A stretch of 64,000 nt of DNA. It comes from UBA5336 sp039815055. GTDB taxonomy: Bacteria > Pseudomonadota > Alphaproteobacteria > Caulobacterales > Hyphomonadaceae. A program made the translations under genes and the position numbers. Positions 40,953 through 49,906 of this stretch are shown one piece after another (positions within the stretch are counted from its first letter, which is position 1; each line of letters starts with the position of its first letter). Below the pieces are notes generated by a model, which saw only the letters and a list, made by a program, of their open reading frames with translations, was not told the origin of the DNA and did not search any database. The stretch covers positions 1 through 64,000 of the forward strand of contig JBCCAA010000004.1 of NCBI GenBank assembly GCA_039815055.1, given 5' to 3'.

Positions 40953-43763
40953 TCAGTCTCCGGCGTCGATCACTCCTGCCTCGCCGTCTTCAGTGTCTTC
41001 GCCATCTTGTTCCACCAGCCGTGCAACAGAAACCACTTTCTCCCCGGCATTGGTCCGCAGAACCCAGACCCCACTTGTGGCGCGCCCTGCGATGCGAATC
41101 TGGTCGGCCGGCGTGCGGATCAATTGCCCGGCATCGGTCACCAGCATCACCTCATCGCCATCCTCGATGGTGAAGGACTGCGCCAGCTCCAGACTCATCG
41201 GCAGACGGTGCGCCAGGATCCCTTTCCCCCCTCGACCGGAGGTGCGGTAATCATAAGCTGACGACCGCTTGCCCATACCGTGTGTGGTGAGCGTGAGAAC
41301 AAACTGCTCCGCCGCGCCGAGCTCTGCCAAACGTTCCGGGCTGAGCGCGGCTTCTTCGACCACCTCGTCGCCTGTCTCGTCGCTCAGCTCGGTCTCTTCG
41401 CCTTCGCTGGCCCGGCGCATGGCGGCGGCGTGTTTCAGATAGCCCCGCGCTTCGGCCGGGGTGACATCGACATGGCGCAAAATGGCCATGGAGATCACGC
41501 GGTCCCCGCCAATCAGGCGAATGCCACGAACGCCGGTCGAATTGCGCCCGGCAAACACGCGCACATCATCGGCACGGAATCGGATGCACTGACCCATGGC
41601 AGTCGTCAAAAGGATGTCATGGTCTTTCGAGCAGATCTTTACGCTGACAATGCCATCGTCGCCGTCTTCTTCCAGCTTCATGGCGATCTTGCCGTTGCGA
41701 TTGACCCGCACAAAATCCGACAGCTTGTTACGACGCACCCCGCCGGACCGCGTGGCGAACATGACATCCAGCTCAGCGCGGGCTTCATCATCATCGGGCA
41801 ACGGCATCACCGAGGTGATGGTTTCATCCTGATCGAGAGGAAGGATATTCACGAACGCCTTGCCGCGCGATTGCGGCGAGCCAAGCGGCAAGCGCCACAC
41901 TTTCTCTTTGTAGACCATCCCGGCAGAGCTGAAGAACAGCATTTCCGTATGGGTGTTGGCGGAGAATACGCGGGTGACGAAATCCTCGTCTTTCAGCGAC
42001 GTGCCCGACCGCCCTTTCCCGCCACGATTTTGCGTGCGGTAGGTGGTCAGCGGAACGCGTTTTACATATCCGCCATGGGTGACGGTAACGACCATGTCTT
42101 CGCGTTCGATCAGGTCTTCATCATCCATATCGGCATCGCCGAAAACGAACTCTGACCTGCGCGGCACGGCGAATTTATCCTTCACCTCCGACAGCTCGCC
42201 GCGAATGATATCGAGAATGCGCGGACGCGACCGGAGGATATCCAGATAATCTGCAATCTTCTCCGCCAACCCCTTGGCTTCATTGCCGATTTCGTCGCGA
42301 CCAAGCCCAGTGAGGCGGTGCAGGCGAAGCTCCAGAATGGCGCGGGCCTGTTCATCGGACAGGTAGATTGTGCCGTCATCGGCCTGGCGCGTTCGACGGT
42401 CAGCGATCAGATCGATCAATGGAGCCATATCCTGGGCATCCCAGGCACGTTCCAGAAGCTGCGCACGCGCTGTTGCGGGGTCAGGCGCACTGCGAATGAT
42501 CCGGATCACTTCATCAATGTTGGCAACGGCAAGCGCAAGCCCCACCAAGACGTGCGCTCGGTCGCGAGCCTTGGCCAGATCAAACTTGGTGCGACGCGCA
42601 ACCACGTCTTCGCGGAAGGTCAGGAAACACTGGAGCACCTTGCGAAGGTTCAGCAGTTCCGGACGGCCGCCATTCAACGCCAGCATGTTGACGCCAAAAC
42701 TTGTCTGCATCTGTGAATAGCGGAACAGCTGATTCAGCACGACATCGGCGCTGGCATCGCGCTTCACTTCGATAACAACACGAATGCCCTGACGGTCTGA
42801 TTCGTCACGCAAATCTGCGATGCCTTCGATCCGTTTCTCCCGCACCAGTTCGGCGATCTTGGTCACCATCGCCGCCTTGTTCACCTGGTAGGGAATTTCC
42901 GACACGATGATTGCCTGACGGCCATTTCGAAGCTCTTCAATTTCCGTGCGCGAGCGCATAATGACAGAGCCACGCCCCTCCAGCATCGCCTTGCGCGAGC
43001 CAGCATACCCCAGGATCAGACCGCCCGTCGGGAAATCCGGGCCAGGCACAATGTCGAGCAATTCTTCATCAGTCACGAGCGGATCATCAATCACCGCCAG
43101 TGTCGCCTGGATAATCTCACCGAGATTGTGGGGCGGAATATTGGTCGCCATACCCACGGCGATGCCGCCGCCGCCATTGACTAGCAGGTTCGGGTATTGC
43201 GCTGGTAAAACAACGGGTTCGCTTTCCGAACCATCATAGTTTTCCTGGAAATCGACCGTATCCTTGTCGATATCGCTCAGCAGGTACTGCGCCGGTTTGT
43301 CGGTGCGTACTTCAGTATAACGCATCGCAGCGGGCGGATCATTGTCGATGGACCCGAAATTACCCTGACCATCGAGCAGCGGGAGCCCCATGGAAAACGG
43401 CTGGGCCATTCGGACCAGCGCATCATACACCGCGCTGTCGCCATGGGGGTGATATTTACCAATCACATCTCCGACCACGCGGGCAGATTTGCGGTACGGC
43501 TTATCGTGGGTGTAGCCGCCCTCCTGCATGGCATAGAGAATGCGCCGGTGGACGGGTTTCAACCCATCACGGACATCGGGCAGCGCACGGCTGACGATCA
43601 CGCTCATCGCATAGTCGAGATAAGAGCGCTTCAGCTCATTCTCGATCGAGATCGGATCGATGCCGTCTTCGGGCTCTGGCGCCGCGCCGACGGGATCTGT
43701 TGGATCGCCGGGAGGCGTTGCGCCATTTTCAGGCTCGTCTGGGGGCGTGGTGTCGTCGCTCAA
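40953..43763 (-). CDS. gyrA: DNA gyrase subunit A
   Basis: Breakage-reunion subunit of gyrase. The winged-helix domain has ELKRSYLDYAMSVIVSRALPDVRDGLKPVHRRIL (in pieces) and the catalytic Tyr in AMRYTE. The quinolone-resistance region reads HPHGDSAVYDALVRM, with the sensitive-type Ser and Asp. A coiled-coil gate and a C-terminal six-bladed pinwheel with the GyrA-box follow (QNRGGKGRSG). An insertion of about 35 residues near the C-terminus is acidic. I start it at the TTG at 43763 (936 residues), with AGGAG 8 nt ahead, giving a Pro/Glu-rich N-tail of ~35 residues. The further upstream frame to 44060 is only the shadow of the Kelch gene. Confidence 0.96.
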   Translation of the reverse strand: MSDDTTPPDEPENGATPPGDPTDPVGAAPEPEDGIDPISIENELKRSYLDYAMSVIVSRALPDVRDGLKPVHRRILYAMQEGGYTHDKPYRKSARVVGDVIGKYHPHGDSAVYDALVRMAQPFSMGLPLLDGQGNFGSIDNDPPAAMRYTEVRTDKPAQYLLSDIDKDTVDFQENYDGSESEPVVLPAQYPNLLVNGGGGIAVGMATNIPPHNLGEIIQATLAVIDDPLVTDEELLDIVPGPDFPTGGLILGYAGSRKAMLEGRGSVIMRSRTEIEELRNGRQAIIVSEIPYQVNKAAMVTKIAELVREKRIEGIADLRDESDRQGIRVVIEVKRDASADVVLNQLFRYSQMQTSFGVNMLALNGGRPELLNLRKVLQCFLTFREDVVARRTKFDLAKARDRAHVLVGLALAVANIDEVIRIIRSAPDPATARAQLLERAWDAQDMAPLIDLIADRRTRQADDGTIYLSDEQARAILELRLHRLTGLGRDEIGNEAKGLAEKIADYLDILRSRPRILDIIRGELSEVKDKFAVPRRSEFVFGDADMDDEDLIEREDMVVTVTHGGYVKRVPLTTYRTQNRGGKGRSGTSLKDEDFVTRVFSANTHTEMLFFSSAGMVYKEKVWRLPLGSPQSRGKAFVNILPLDQDETITSVMPLPDDDEARAELDVMFATRSGGVRRNKLSDFVRVNRNGKIAMKLEEDGDDGIVSVKICSKDHDILLTTAMGQCIRFRADDVRVFAGRNSTGVRGIRLIGGDRVISMAILRHVDVTPAEARGYLKHAAAMRRASEGEETELSDETGDEVVEEAALSPERLAELGAAEQFVLTLTTHGMGKRSSAYDYRTSGRGGKGILAHRLPMSLELAQSFTIEDGDEVMLVTDAGQLIRTPADQIRIAGRATSGVWVLRTNAGEKVVSVARLVEQDGEDTEDGEAGVIDAGD

Positions 43764-43776
43764 GGGCGCGGCTCCT
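43761..43776 (-). promoter_or_regulatory. Shine-Dalgarno site and TTG start of gyrA
   Basis: AGGAG (43776-43772) lies 8 nt before TTG (43763-43761). No ATG or GTG between here and the conserved DPISIENELKRSY region has a comparable site, so the rare start codon is favoured. Confidence 0.6.
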
Positions 43777-43884
43777 GGTCGCTTTGGAAGCCTAGAATCG
43801 GCTACCTTATCTGTGCCAGTGGTAGCAGCCTCCGCAGTATGCTTCAAATGTTTGAAAGCACTGGGATACGGAGGATTTTTCAGG

Positions 43885-45012
43885 ATGCGACATGCAAAGC
43901 ACAACCCGGCGTCTTTGAATCCAGAATTTCGCTCCCGACGCGAAGTTTTACTTGGTCTCGGTGCGGTTTCGGTGACGGCTTGCACAGCGCCGTCGACATC
44001 GGCGGGTGACATGTCGCCTGAGCGAGTGGAAACCGCAACAAGCGGGTGGAGCACTAGCACGCCGCTACCGTTGGCAGTTCAGGAAATCTATCCAACCGCT
44101 CTGCAGGGCCGCATCCATCTCGCGGGTGGATTTGTCGCTGAGAGTGGCGCAATCACCGGGCCAACGAACGCGCATCAGGTGTTCGACCCAGAGCGCGGCG
44201 CCTGGTCCGCGGGGCTGCCGCTCCCGACGGCTCGTCATCACCCGCATTTGATCGCCTTTGACGGTCATCTCATAGCTTTAGGCGGGTTTGAGACACCGAG
44301 CGCGGATGCCATTTGGGTGATGCAATCCAGCGGCTGGGCTATTACGGCGGATATGGCGACGTGGGAATCCGCTGCCGGTGAGAACGCTCCGATGGAATCC
44401 TGGGCATCTGTCCCCACCCTGCCCCGACCGGCGGGCGAAGCCGTCACTGCGGTGATCGATGCTAATCTACATCTTGTCGGCGGACGACGTCCCGCAGCCG
44501 AAGCCAACGCAACCTGGCAGGACCACACCGACACGAGCGAGCACTTCATCCTAGGCGGTTTGGACAGTGTTTGGGAGACTGCCGCACCAATACCCACGGC
44601 TAGAAACAGCGCGGCCGCCAGCATGATTGGCGAGAATTGGCACGTCGTGGGCGGGCGAACTGTAGCCGATGGCAATACCAGCGCCCATGAGGTGTATGAT
44701 GCCCGCGAAGACCGTTGGCGCACCGTTGCGCCCCTGCCCCAAGGCCAGGGCGGACTTGCCGCCGCTTCACTTGGTGGCAAACTCTATGCCTTCGGGGGTG
44801 AGTACTTTCAGCCCTCCCCCGGCGGGGTGTTCAGCGAGTCCTGGGTCTACTCTCCGAATGAAGATGCGTGGTCCTCTATCCCTGAAATGCCATCACCGCG
44901 CCATGGCCTCGGCGCGGTGACGTTGAATGACGAGATCTATGTCATCGGAGGCGCGCTCGGCGTTGGTGGTCAGGAGACCAGCGCGCGCGTCGAGATCTTC
45001 ACTCCCCAATAA
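43885..45012 (+). CDS. Tat-exported Kelch-repeat lipoprotein
   Basis: A predicted six-bladed beta-propeller anchored to a membrane. It has 375 residues. The N-terminus carries a twin-arginine motif SRREVLLG (Arg18-Arg19) and a lipobox VTAC (Cys33), so it is exported folded through Tat and then lipidated. Kelch blades show the diglycine: IHLAGGF, LIALGGF, LHLVGGR, WHVVGGR, LYAFGGE and IYVIGGA, with Tyr/Trp later in each. The ATG at 43885 follows GGAGG. It may be a galactose-oxidase-like or sialate-mutarotase-like (NanM) propeller; I see no metal ligands that decide. It is divergent from gyrA. Confidence 0.88.
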   Translation: MRHAKHNPASLNPEFRSRREVLLGLGAVSVTACTAPSTSAGDMSPERVETATSGWSTSTPLPLAVQEIYPTALQGRIHLAGGFVAESGAITGPTNAHQVFDPERGAWSAGLPLPTARHHPHLIAFDGHLIALGGFETPSADAIWVMQSSGWAITADMATWESAAGENAPMESWASVPTLPRPAGEAVTAVIDANLHLVGGRRPAAEANATWQDHTDTSEHFILGGLDSVWETAAPIPTARNSAAASMIGENWHVVGGRTVADGNTSAHEVYDAREDRWRTVAPLPQGQGGLAAASLGGKLYAFGGEYFQPSPGGVFSESWVYSPNEDAWSSIPEMPSPRHGLGAVTLNDEIYVIGGALGVGGQETSARVEIFTPQ

Positions 45013-45014
45013 GA

Positions 45015-45719
45015 TCAAACCTGCACGAAACGATATTCAAGCAGCGTGACGACACCATTGCGATCACCATCCAGGGCGGTGAATGCCGTTTCAACTTCAC
45101 CGGCGAGTTCGGGTGAGCGGTCTCCGAGGCTTTCCATCTCTGCATGGGTGAGTTCGCCATCCGCGTTCACGTCCATCAGGGTGAAGGAAATACGCGTCAC
45201 GACGTCGTAGCGAGGCGTGAATTCGCGAGTTTGCACCACGCCATCTTGATCATGGTCATAGGCGTCAAAATTGCGGCGCATGGCATATTCGGCCTCGGTA
45301 GCCGACATCAGCCTCAAAAGGCTGCCGCCGTCATCCAGCGTAAGCCGTGCAAACGGCGCCTGTGCCTGAGCATATTCTTCCAGGCTGATCTCGCCGTTAT
45401 TGTCTATATCAATAGCGTTAAATGCCTGAGCTGGATCGGCCGCGGCTAAATTTGCGCTCATGGCCAATGAGGTAAACAACATTCCGAGTGTGGCGACGCC
45501 AAGCGATAGCGGGCGACGCGTGATCAGGGTCTTCATAGTTTTGCTCCAGTCTGTTCGGTTTAGTTTTGGCTTCGAACGAGATTGGAGATGCCGGTCGATC
45601 AACTGCCGGATGACTTCGCTACCAGCGATACCGTCTTCGCGACACTGCTGCTGAAACGCATCTTTGTCTTCCTGACTGATCCGAAGCTCGATGAGTTCGG
45701 TTTTCTTCGGCGCTCTCAT
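45015..45719 (-). CDS. RHH-like domain fused to membrane helix and four EF-hands
   Basis: One frame of 234 residues. Residues 1-48 look like a ribbon-helix-helix DNA-binding unit (ELIELRISQEDKDAFQQQC, GSEVIRQLIDRHL). Residues 72-94 are a hydrophobic helix. Then come four canonical EF-hand loops at 104-115, 155-166, 183-194 and 217-228 (e.g. DIDNNGEISLEE). Read whole, it is a cytoplasmic DNA binder joined to a periplasmic Ca sensor. However, Met62 (ATG at 45536) has GGAG 7 nt upstream and begins a good signal peptide (cut near LAAA-DP), so a secreted 173-residue EF-hand protein may be made instead or as well. I faintly recall similar fusions in alphaproteobacteria but cannot verify this. Confidence 0.8.
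   Translation of the reverse strand: MRAPKKTELIELRISQEDKDAFQQQCREDGIAGSEVIRQLIDRHLQSRSKPKLNRTDWSKTMKTLITRRPLSLGVATLGMLFTSLAMSANLAAADPAQAFNAIDIDNNGEISLEEYAQAQAPFARLTLDDGGSLLRLMSATEAEYAMRRNFDAYDHDQDGVVQTREFTPRYDVVTRISFTLMDVNADGELTHAEMESLGDRSPELAGEVETAFTALDGDRNGVVTLLEYRFVQV
45534..45547 (-). promoter_or_regulatory. Internal ribosome-binding site inside the RHH/EF-hand frame
   Basis: GGAG (45547-45544) stands 7 nt before an in-frame ATG (45536-45534) that opens a signal-peptide-like segment. It would release the EF-hand part as its own exported protein. Confidence 0.5.
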
Positions 45720-45845
45720 GGGCTTTCCCGTTTCGAAGCCCTTTCAGAATGGGCCACTGATCTGTTTCAGACTATCATATTTCGGTTCACACACGAGTAT
45801 TTTCGTGTCCGGACACGGTCGAACGCAGGATCTTTGAGCAGACGT

Positions 45846-46334
45846 TTAGAACGGGATCTCGTCATCGAGATCCTGGCGGGAGAAGTCTTCCTGGGGGCCG
45901 TCCATCTGGCGCGGTCCACCACCGCCGCCGCCTTGATCATAGCCCATCGAGCCGCCGCCTCCGCCGCCCATGCCACCACCTTCGCGGCCGTCCAGCATGG
46001 TCAGTGTGGAGCCATAATTACGAAGCACGATTTCGGTCGTGTAGCGGTCCTGACCGGCCTGGTCCTGCCATTTCCGGGTCTCAAGCTGGCCCTCGATATA
46101 GACCTTTGAGCCCTTGCGCAGGTAACTCTGCGCTACGCGAACCAGACCTTCAGAGAAAATGGCAACGCGGTGCCACTCGGTCTTTTCCTTGCGCTCACCC
46201 GTATTTCTATCTTTCCAGTTTTCCGACGTGGCAATCGAGAGATTGCACACCTGCCCACCATTCTGGAATTGCCGCACCTCTGGGTCACGCCCCAGATTGC
46301 CAACCAAAATGACCTTGTTCACCGAACCTGCCAT
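45846..46334 (-). CDS. ssb: Single-stranded DNA-binding protein
   Basis: Coats ssDNA and recruits repair proteins. It has 162 residues from the second Met. The OB-fold (about 1-110) begins AGSVNKVILVGNLGRDPEVRQ and has NTGERKEKTEWHRVAIFSEGL and GSKVYIEGQLETRKWQ. A Gly-rich linker follows. The tip DDEIPF is the protein-interaction tail. It is divergent from uvrA, an arrangement shared with many proteobacteria, with an SOS box between. Confidence 0.97.
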   Translation of the reverse strand: MAGSVNKVILVGNLGRDPEVRQFQNGGQVCNLSIATSENWKDRNTGERKEKTEWHRVAIFSEGLVRVAQSYLRKGSKVYIEGQLETRKWQDQAGQDRYTTEIVLRNYGSTLTMLDGREGGGMGGGGGGSMGYDQGGGGGGPRQMDGPQEDFSRQDLDDEIPF

Positions 46335-46421
46335 CACACCGCTCCGACCATTGCTTTCCGAATCAAAAGAACATTAGACCAAGGATCGAAACCCACTCAT
46401 GTGGAATTCCATCCAGAGATT

Positions 46422-46436
46422 GTTCTTATTATGTTC
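46422..46436. promoter_or_regulatory. LexA (SOS) box between ssb and uvrA
   Basis: GTTC-TTATTAT-GTTC matches the alphaproteobacterial LexA site GTTC-N7-GTTC exactly. It lies in the 203-bp gap between ssb (start 46334) and uvrA (start 46538), two classic SOS genes. The gap is AT-richer than its surroundings. Position and pattern together make this convincing. Confidence 0.8.
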
Positions 46437-46537
46437 TAGATCGCACGCAGAGAATCTGCAAGTTGTTAATTGTAGCTGTCCCCCTACTCTTACGGGGGTG
46501 CGCCATCGCCGCGCGAAACGACCAGAATGGGGCCGCC

Positions 46538-49486
46538 ATGACTGAACTCACCACGATCCGCGTGCGCGGCGCCAAAGAGCACAATCTCAAAGATGTCGAT
46601 GTGGATATCCCGCGCGGCAAGCTGGTGGTGATGACCGGCCTGTCGGGCTCCGGGAAATCCTCCCTGGCCTTTGACACGATCTATGCCGAGGGCCAGCGCC
46701 GCTATGTTGAAAGCCTGTCGGCCTATGCGCGCCAATTCCTGGAGCTGATGCAAAAGCCTGATGTCGAAAGCATTGAGGGGCTTTCCCCCGCGATCTCAAT
46801 CGAGCAGAAAACCACGAGCCGGAACCCGCGCTCCACCGTCGGCACGGTCACGGAGATTTACGACTATATGCGCCTGCTTTGGGCGCGGGTCGGCATTCCC
46901 TATTCACCGGCCACAGGGCTGCCCATTGAAAGCCAAACCGTAAGCCAGATGGTCGACCGAACACTGAGCCTTGAAGAGGGCACACGGTTGTTCTTGCTCG
47001 CGCCGATCGTGCGGGGCCGAAAAGGTGAGTACCGGAAGGAATTCGCCGAGCTTCTGAAGAAGGGCTTTCAGCGTGTGAAAGTCGACGGAGAGTTTCACGA
47101 TCTGGAAGATCCGCCCACGCTCGACAAGAAGTTCAAGCACGACATCGATGTGGTCGTGGACCGGATCGTGGTGCGCGAGGGCATGGAACAGCGCCTGGCT
47201 GAGAGCTTTGAATCTGCGCTCGGACTGGCCAATGGCATCGCCATCGCAGAATATGCAGATATCGCAGACGGGGAGACCACCGCCAAACGGATCATCTACA
47301 GCGCCAATTTCGCGTGTCCGGAAAGTGGGTTCACGATCCCCGAAATCGAGCCGCGGCTGTTTTCGTTCAACAATCCCTTCGGCGCCTGCCCCACATGCGA
47401 CGGTCTGGGCACCCAGTCCAAGATCGATATCGATCTGGTCGTTCCTGATCGCGACCTCACGCTGATGCAAGGCGCGATTGCGCCGTGGGCCAAGTCCACC
47501 TCACCTTATCAGACACAGACACTCCAGGCGCTATCGGCCAAATACCGTTTCGATTTGAAGAACCCCTGGAACAAGCTCTCCAAGGAGGTCCAGAACATCA
47601 TCCTGAATGGCACTGGCGATGAAGACGTCGACTTTGTCTATGATGATGGCATGCGCCGCTATGAAGTCACCAAGACATTCGAAGGCGTTATCCCAAACCT
47701 CGAGCGGCGCTACCGCGAAACCGACAGCACCTGGGTGCGCGAGGAGATCGGCAAATTCCAGTCGAGCCAGCCTTGCCCGTCCTGCGGCGGTAAGCGATTG
47801 AAACCCGAGGCTCTGGCGGTGAAAATCGCAGACCACGACATCGCAGACATCTCCGTTTTCTCTATTCGCGAGGCTGCCGCCTGGTTCAAGACCGTCAATG
47901 ACACGCTTTCGAGCCAGTCCCAGGAAATTGCCGGGCGCATCCTCAAAGAGATCAATGACCGGCTGAAATTCCTGAACGATGTCGGGCTGGACTATCTCGG
48001 CCTTGGTCGCGCGTCCGGCACGCTGTCGGGTGGTGAAAGCCAGCGCATCCGCCTGGCCAGCCAAATCGGCTCCGGCCTTACTGGCGTACTATATGTGCTC
48101 GACGAGCCGTCCATCGGCCTTCACCAGCGCGACAATGCACGGCTGATTGAGACGCTGAAGCGGCTGCGCGATCTCGGCAACTCCGTCATTGTGGTGGAAC
48201 ATGATGAGGATGCTATCCTGACGGCCGACTATGTCATCGATATGGGACCGGCCGCCGGGGTTCATGGCGGCGAGATTGTCGCCGAAGGTACAGCCGATCA
48301 GGTGATTTCCAATCCGTCCAGCCTCACCGGGGCCTATTTGAACGGCGCCCGCGAGATCGCCATTCCTGACAAACGGCGCCCTGCGGCGCGTGTGAAATCT
48401 GTGAAGGTTAAAGGCGCGCGCGGCAATAACCTCCAGAACGTCGATGCGCGCATTCCGCTTGGGGTGTTCACTGCGATCACCGGCGTTTCAGGAGGCGGCA
48501 AGTCCACACTGGTGATTGAAACGCTGTACAAGGCTCTTGCCCGCAAGCTCAACGGCGCCTCATCCGTGCCTGCGCCCTATGACACGATCGAGGGACTGCA
48601 GCACCTGGATAAGGTCATCGACATCGACCAATCCCCCATTGGCCGCACGCCACGGTCCAATCCGGCCACCTATACGGGCGCCTTCGGCCCCATCCGAGAC
48701 TGGTATTCCGGCCTCCCGGAAAGCAAGGCCCGTGGCTACAAGCCAGGCCGGTTCAGCTTCAATGTGAAGGGTGGGCGCTGCGAGGCGTGCCAGGGCGACG
48801 GCGTCATCAAGATCGAGATGCACTTCTTGCCCGATGTCTACGTCACCTGCGAAGTATGCAACGGCAAGCGCTACAATCGTGAGACCCTTGAAGTGCTCTA
48901 CAAGGGCAAATCCATCGCAGACGTGCTGGACATGACGGTGGAAGATGCCGCGACATTCTTCTCGGCGGTGCCCGCCATCGCCACCAAGATGGAAACGCTG
49001 AACCGTGTCGGCCTCAGCTATATCAAGGTCGGTCAACAAGCCACGACCCTGTCGGGTGGTGAAGCCCAACGGGTGAAACTGGCCAAGGAATTGTCAAAGC
49101 GCGCCACCGGCCGCACGCTCTATATTCTAGATGAGCCAACGACAGGCCTGCATTTTGAGGATGTGAACAAGCTGTTGGAGGTGCTCCATGAGCTTGTCGA
49201 TGCCGGGAACTCTGTCGTGGTGATTGAGCACAATCTGGATGTCATCAAGACGGCGGACTGGATCCTGGATCTTGGCCCCGAAGGCGGCGATGGGGGCGGT
49301 CAACTGGTGGCTGAAGGCACGCCGGAACAGGTTGCGCAGAACGAGGCCAGCCACACTGGAACCTATCTCGCAGAGACGTTCAAACGCCAGGATGAACGGC
49401 GCGCGGCGCAGAAATCCCGAACGAGCGAGTCAAAACCAAAGACCAAAGCAAAACCGAAAAAGCGCGCAAAAACAAAAGCCGCCTAG
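46538..49486 (+). CDS. uvrA: UvrABC excinuclease subunit A
   Basis: Damage-recognition ATPase of nucleotide excision repair. It has 982 residues and two ABC-type halves. First half: Walker A GLSGSGKSSLA, zinc module CPTCDGLG ... CPSCGGKR, signature TLSGGESQRIRLA and DEPSIGLHQRD. Second half: GVSGGGKSTLV, zinc module CEACQGDG ... CEVCNGKRYN, signature TLSGGEAQRVKLA and DEPTTGLHFED. The C-terminus is a short Lys-rich tail. I use the ATG at 46538, where the family starts. It converges on the suf operon with a 14-bp gap. Confidence 0.97.
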   Translation: MTELTTIRVRGAKEHNLKDVDVDIPRGKLVVMTGLSGSGKSSLAFDTIYAEGQRRYVESLSAYARQFLELMQKPDVESIEGLSPAISIEQKTTSRNPRSTVGTVTEIYDYMRLLWARVGIPYSPATGLPIESQTVSQMVDRTLSLEEGTRLFLLAPIVRGRKGEYRKEFAELLKKGFQRVKVDGEFHDLEDPPTLDKKFKHDIDVVVDRIVVREGMEQRLAESFESALGLANGIAIAEYADIADGETTAKRIIYSANFACPESGFTIPEIEPRLFSFNNPFGACPTCDGLGTQSKIDIDLVVPDRDLTLMQGAIAPWAKSTSPYQTQTLQALSAKYRFDLKNPWNKLSKEVQNIILNGTGDEDVDFVYDDGMRRYEVTKTFEGVIPNLERRYRETDSTWVREEIGKFQSSQPCPSCGGKRLKPEALAVKIADHDIADISVFSIREAAAWFKTVNDTLSSQSQEIAGRILKEINDRLKFLNDVGLDYLGLGRASGTLSGGESQRIRLASQIGSGLTGVLYVLDEPSIGLHQRDNARLIETLKRLRDLGNSVIVVEHDEDAILTADYVIDMGPAAGVHGGEIVAEGTADQVISNPSSLTGAYLNGAREIAIPDKRRPAARVKSVKVKGARGNNLQNVDARIPLGVFTAITGVSGGGKSTLVIETLYKALARKLNGASSVPAPYDTIEGLQHLDKVIDIDQSPIGRTPRSNPATYTGAFGPIRDWYSGLPESKARGYKPGRFSFNVKGGRCEACQGDGVIKIEMHFLPDVYVTCEVCNGKRYNRETLEVLYKGKSIADVLDMTVEDAATFFSAVPAIATKMETLNRVGLSYIKVGQQATTLSGGEAQRVKLAKELSKRATGRTLYILDEPTTGLHFEDVNKLLEVLHELVDAGNSVVVIEHNLDVIKTADWILDLGPEGGDGGGQLVAEGTPEQVAQNEASHTGTYLAETFKRQDERRAAQKSRTSESKPKTKAKPKKRAKTKAA

Positions 49487-49500
49487 CACGCCAATTCGGC

Positions 49501-49899
49501 CTAAAGCATATTGAGAGCGAGACGCGCTTCATCAGACATGCGCGAGGGATCCCAGGGCGGATCGAATGTCAGGCGGACTTCAACATCCTCGACACCATCG
49601 ACGGTGCGCGCAGCGTTCTCGATCCATCCGGGCATGTCACCGGCCACGGGGCAGCCCGGCGCCGTCAGCGTCATGTCGATATCGACCTTGCGAGTCGCTT
49701 CGTCGATATCGACTTTATAGATCAAGCCGAGTTCATAGATGTCGACAGGAATCTCAGGGTCGTAAACCGTCTTGAAAGCCGTAATCAACGCGTCCGTCAG
49801 CCGGTTCAGCTCATCTTGGGGCAGTTGCGCGGACCCAGCCGTATCAGCGGTATCTGTACCGGGTTCAATCACGTCGCGAGGGCTCAAATCATCTGCCAT
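49501..49899 (-). CDS. sufT: SUF-system MIP18/DUF59 protein SufT
   Basis: Helps mature Fe-S proteins. It has 132 residues. A variable acidic N-tail (about 1-28) precedes the DUF59 core: LITAFKTVYDPEIPVDIYELGLIYKVDID, then MTLTAPGCPVAGDMPGWIE with the conserved reactive Cys, and VRLTFDPPWDPSRMS. The long form ending WDPSRMSDEAR is SufT. It is the last gene of the operon, 7 bp after sufS. No sufA follows; uvrA is next, convergent. Confidence 0.93.
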   Translation of the reverse strand: MADDLSPRDVIEPGTDTADTAGSAQLPQDELNRLTDALITAFKTVYDPEIPVDIYELGLIYKVDIDEATRKVDIDMTLTAPGCPVAGDMPGWIENAARTVDGVEDVEVRLTFDPPWDPSRMSDEARLALNML

Positions 49900-49906
49900 A
49901 GGATTC

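Noticed and set aside
41280..42155. 291-codon plus-strand open frame
   Set aside because: Antisense to the gyrA C-terminal domain; composition typical of a shadow frame.
43764..44060. Upstream extension of gyrA
   Set aside because: These 99 codons cover the start of the divergent Kelch gene and have no GyrA similarity; the TTG at 43763 has the ribosome site.
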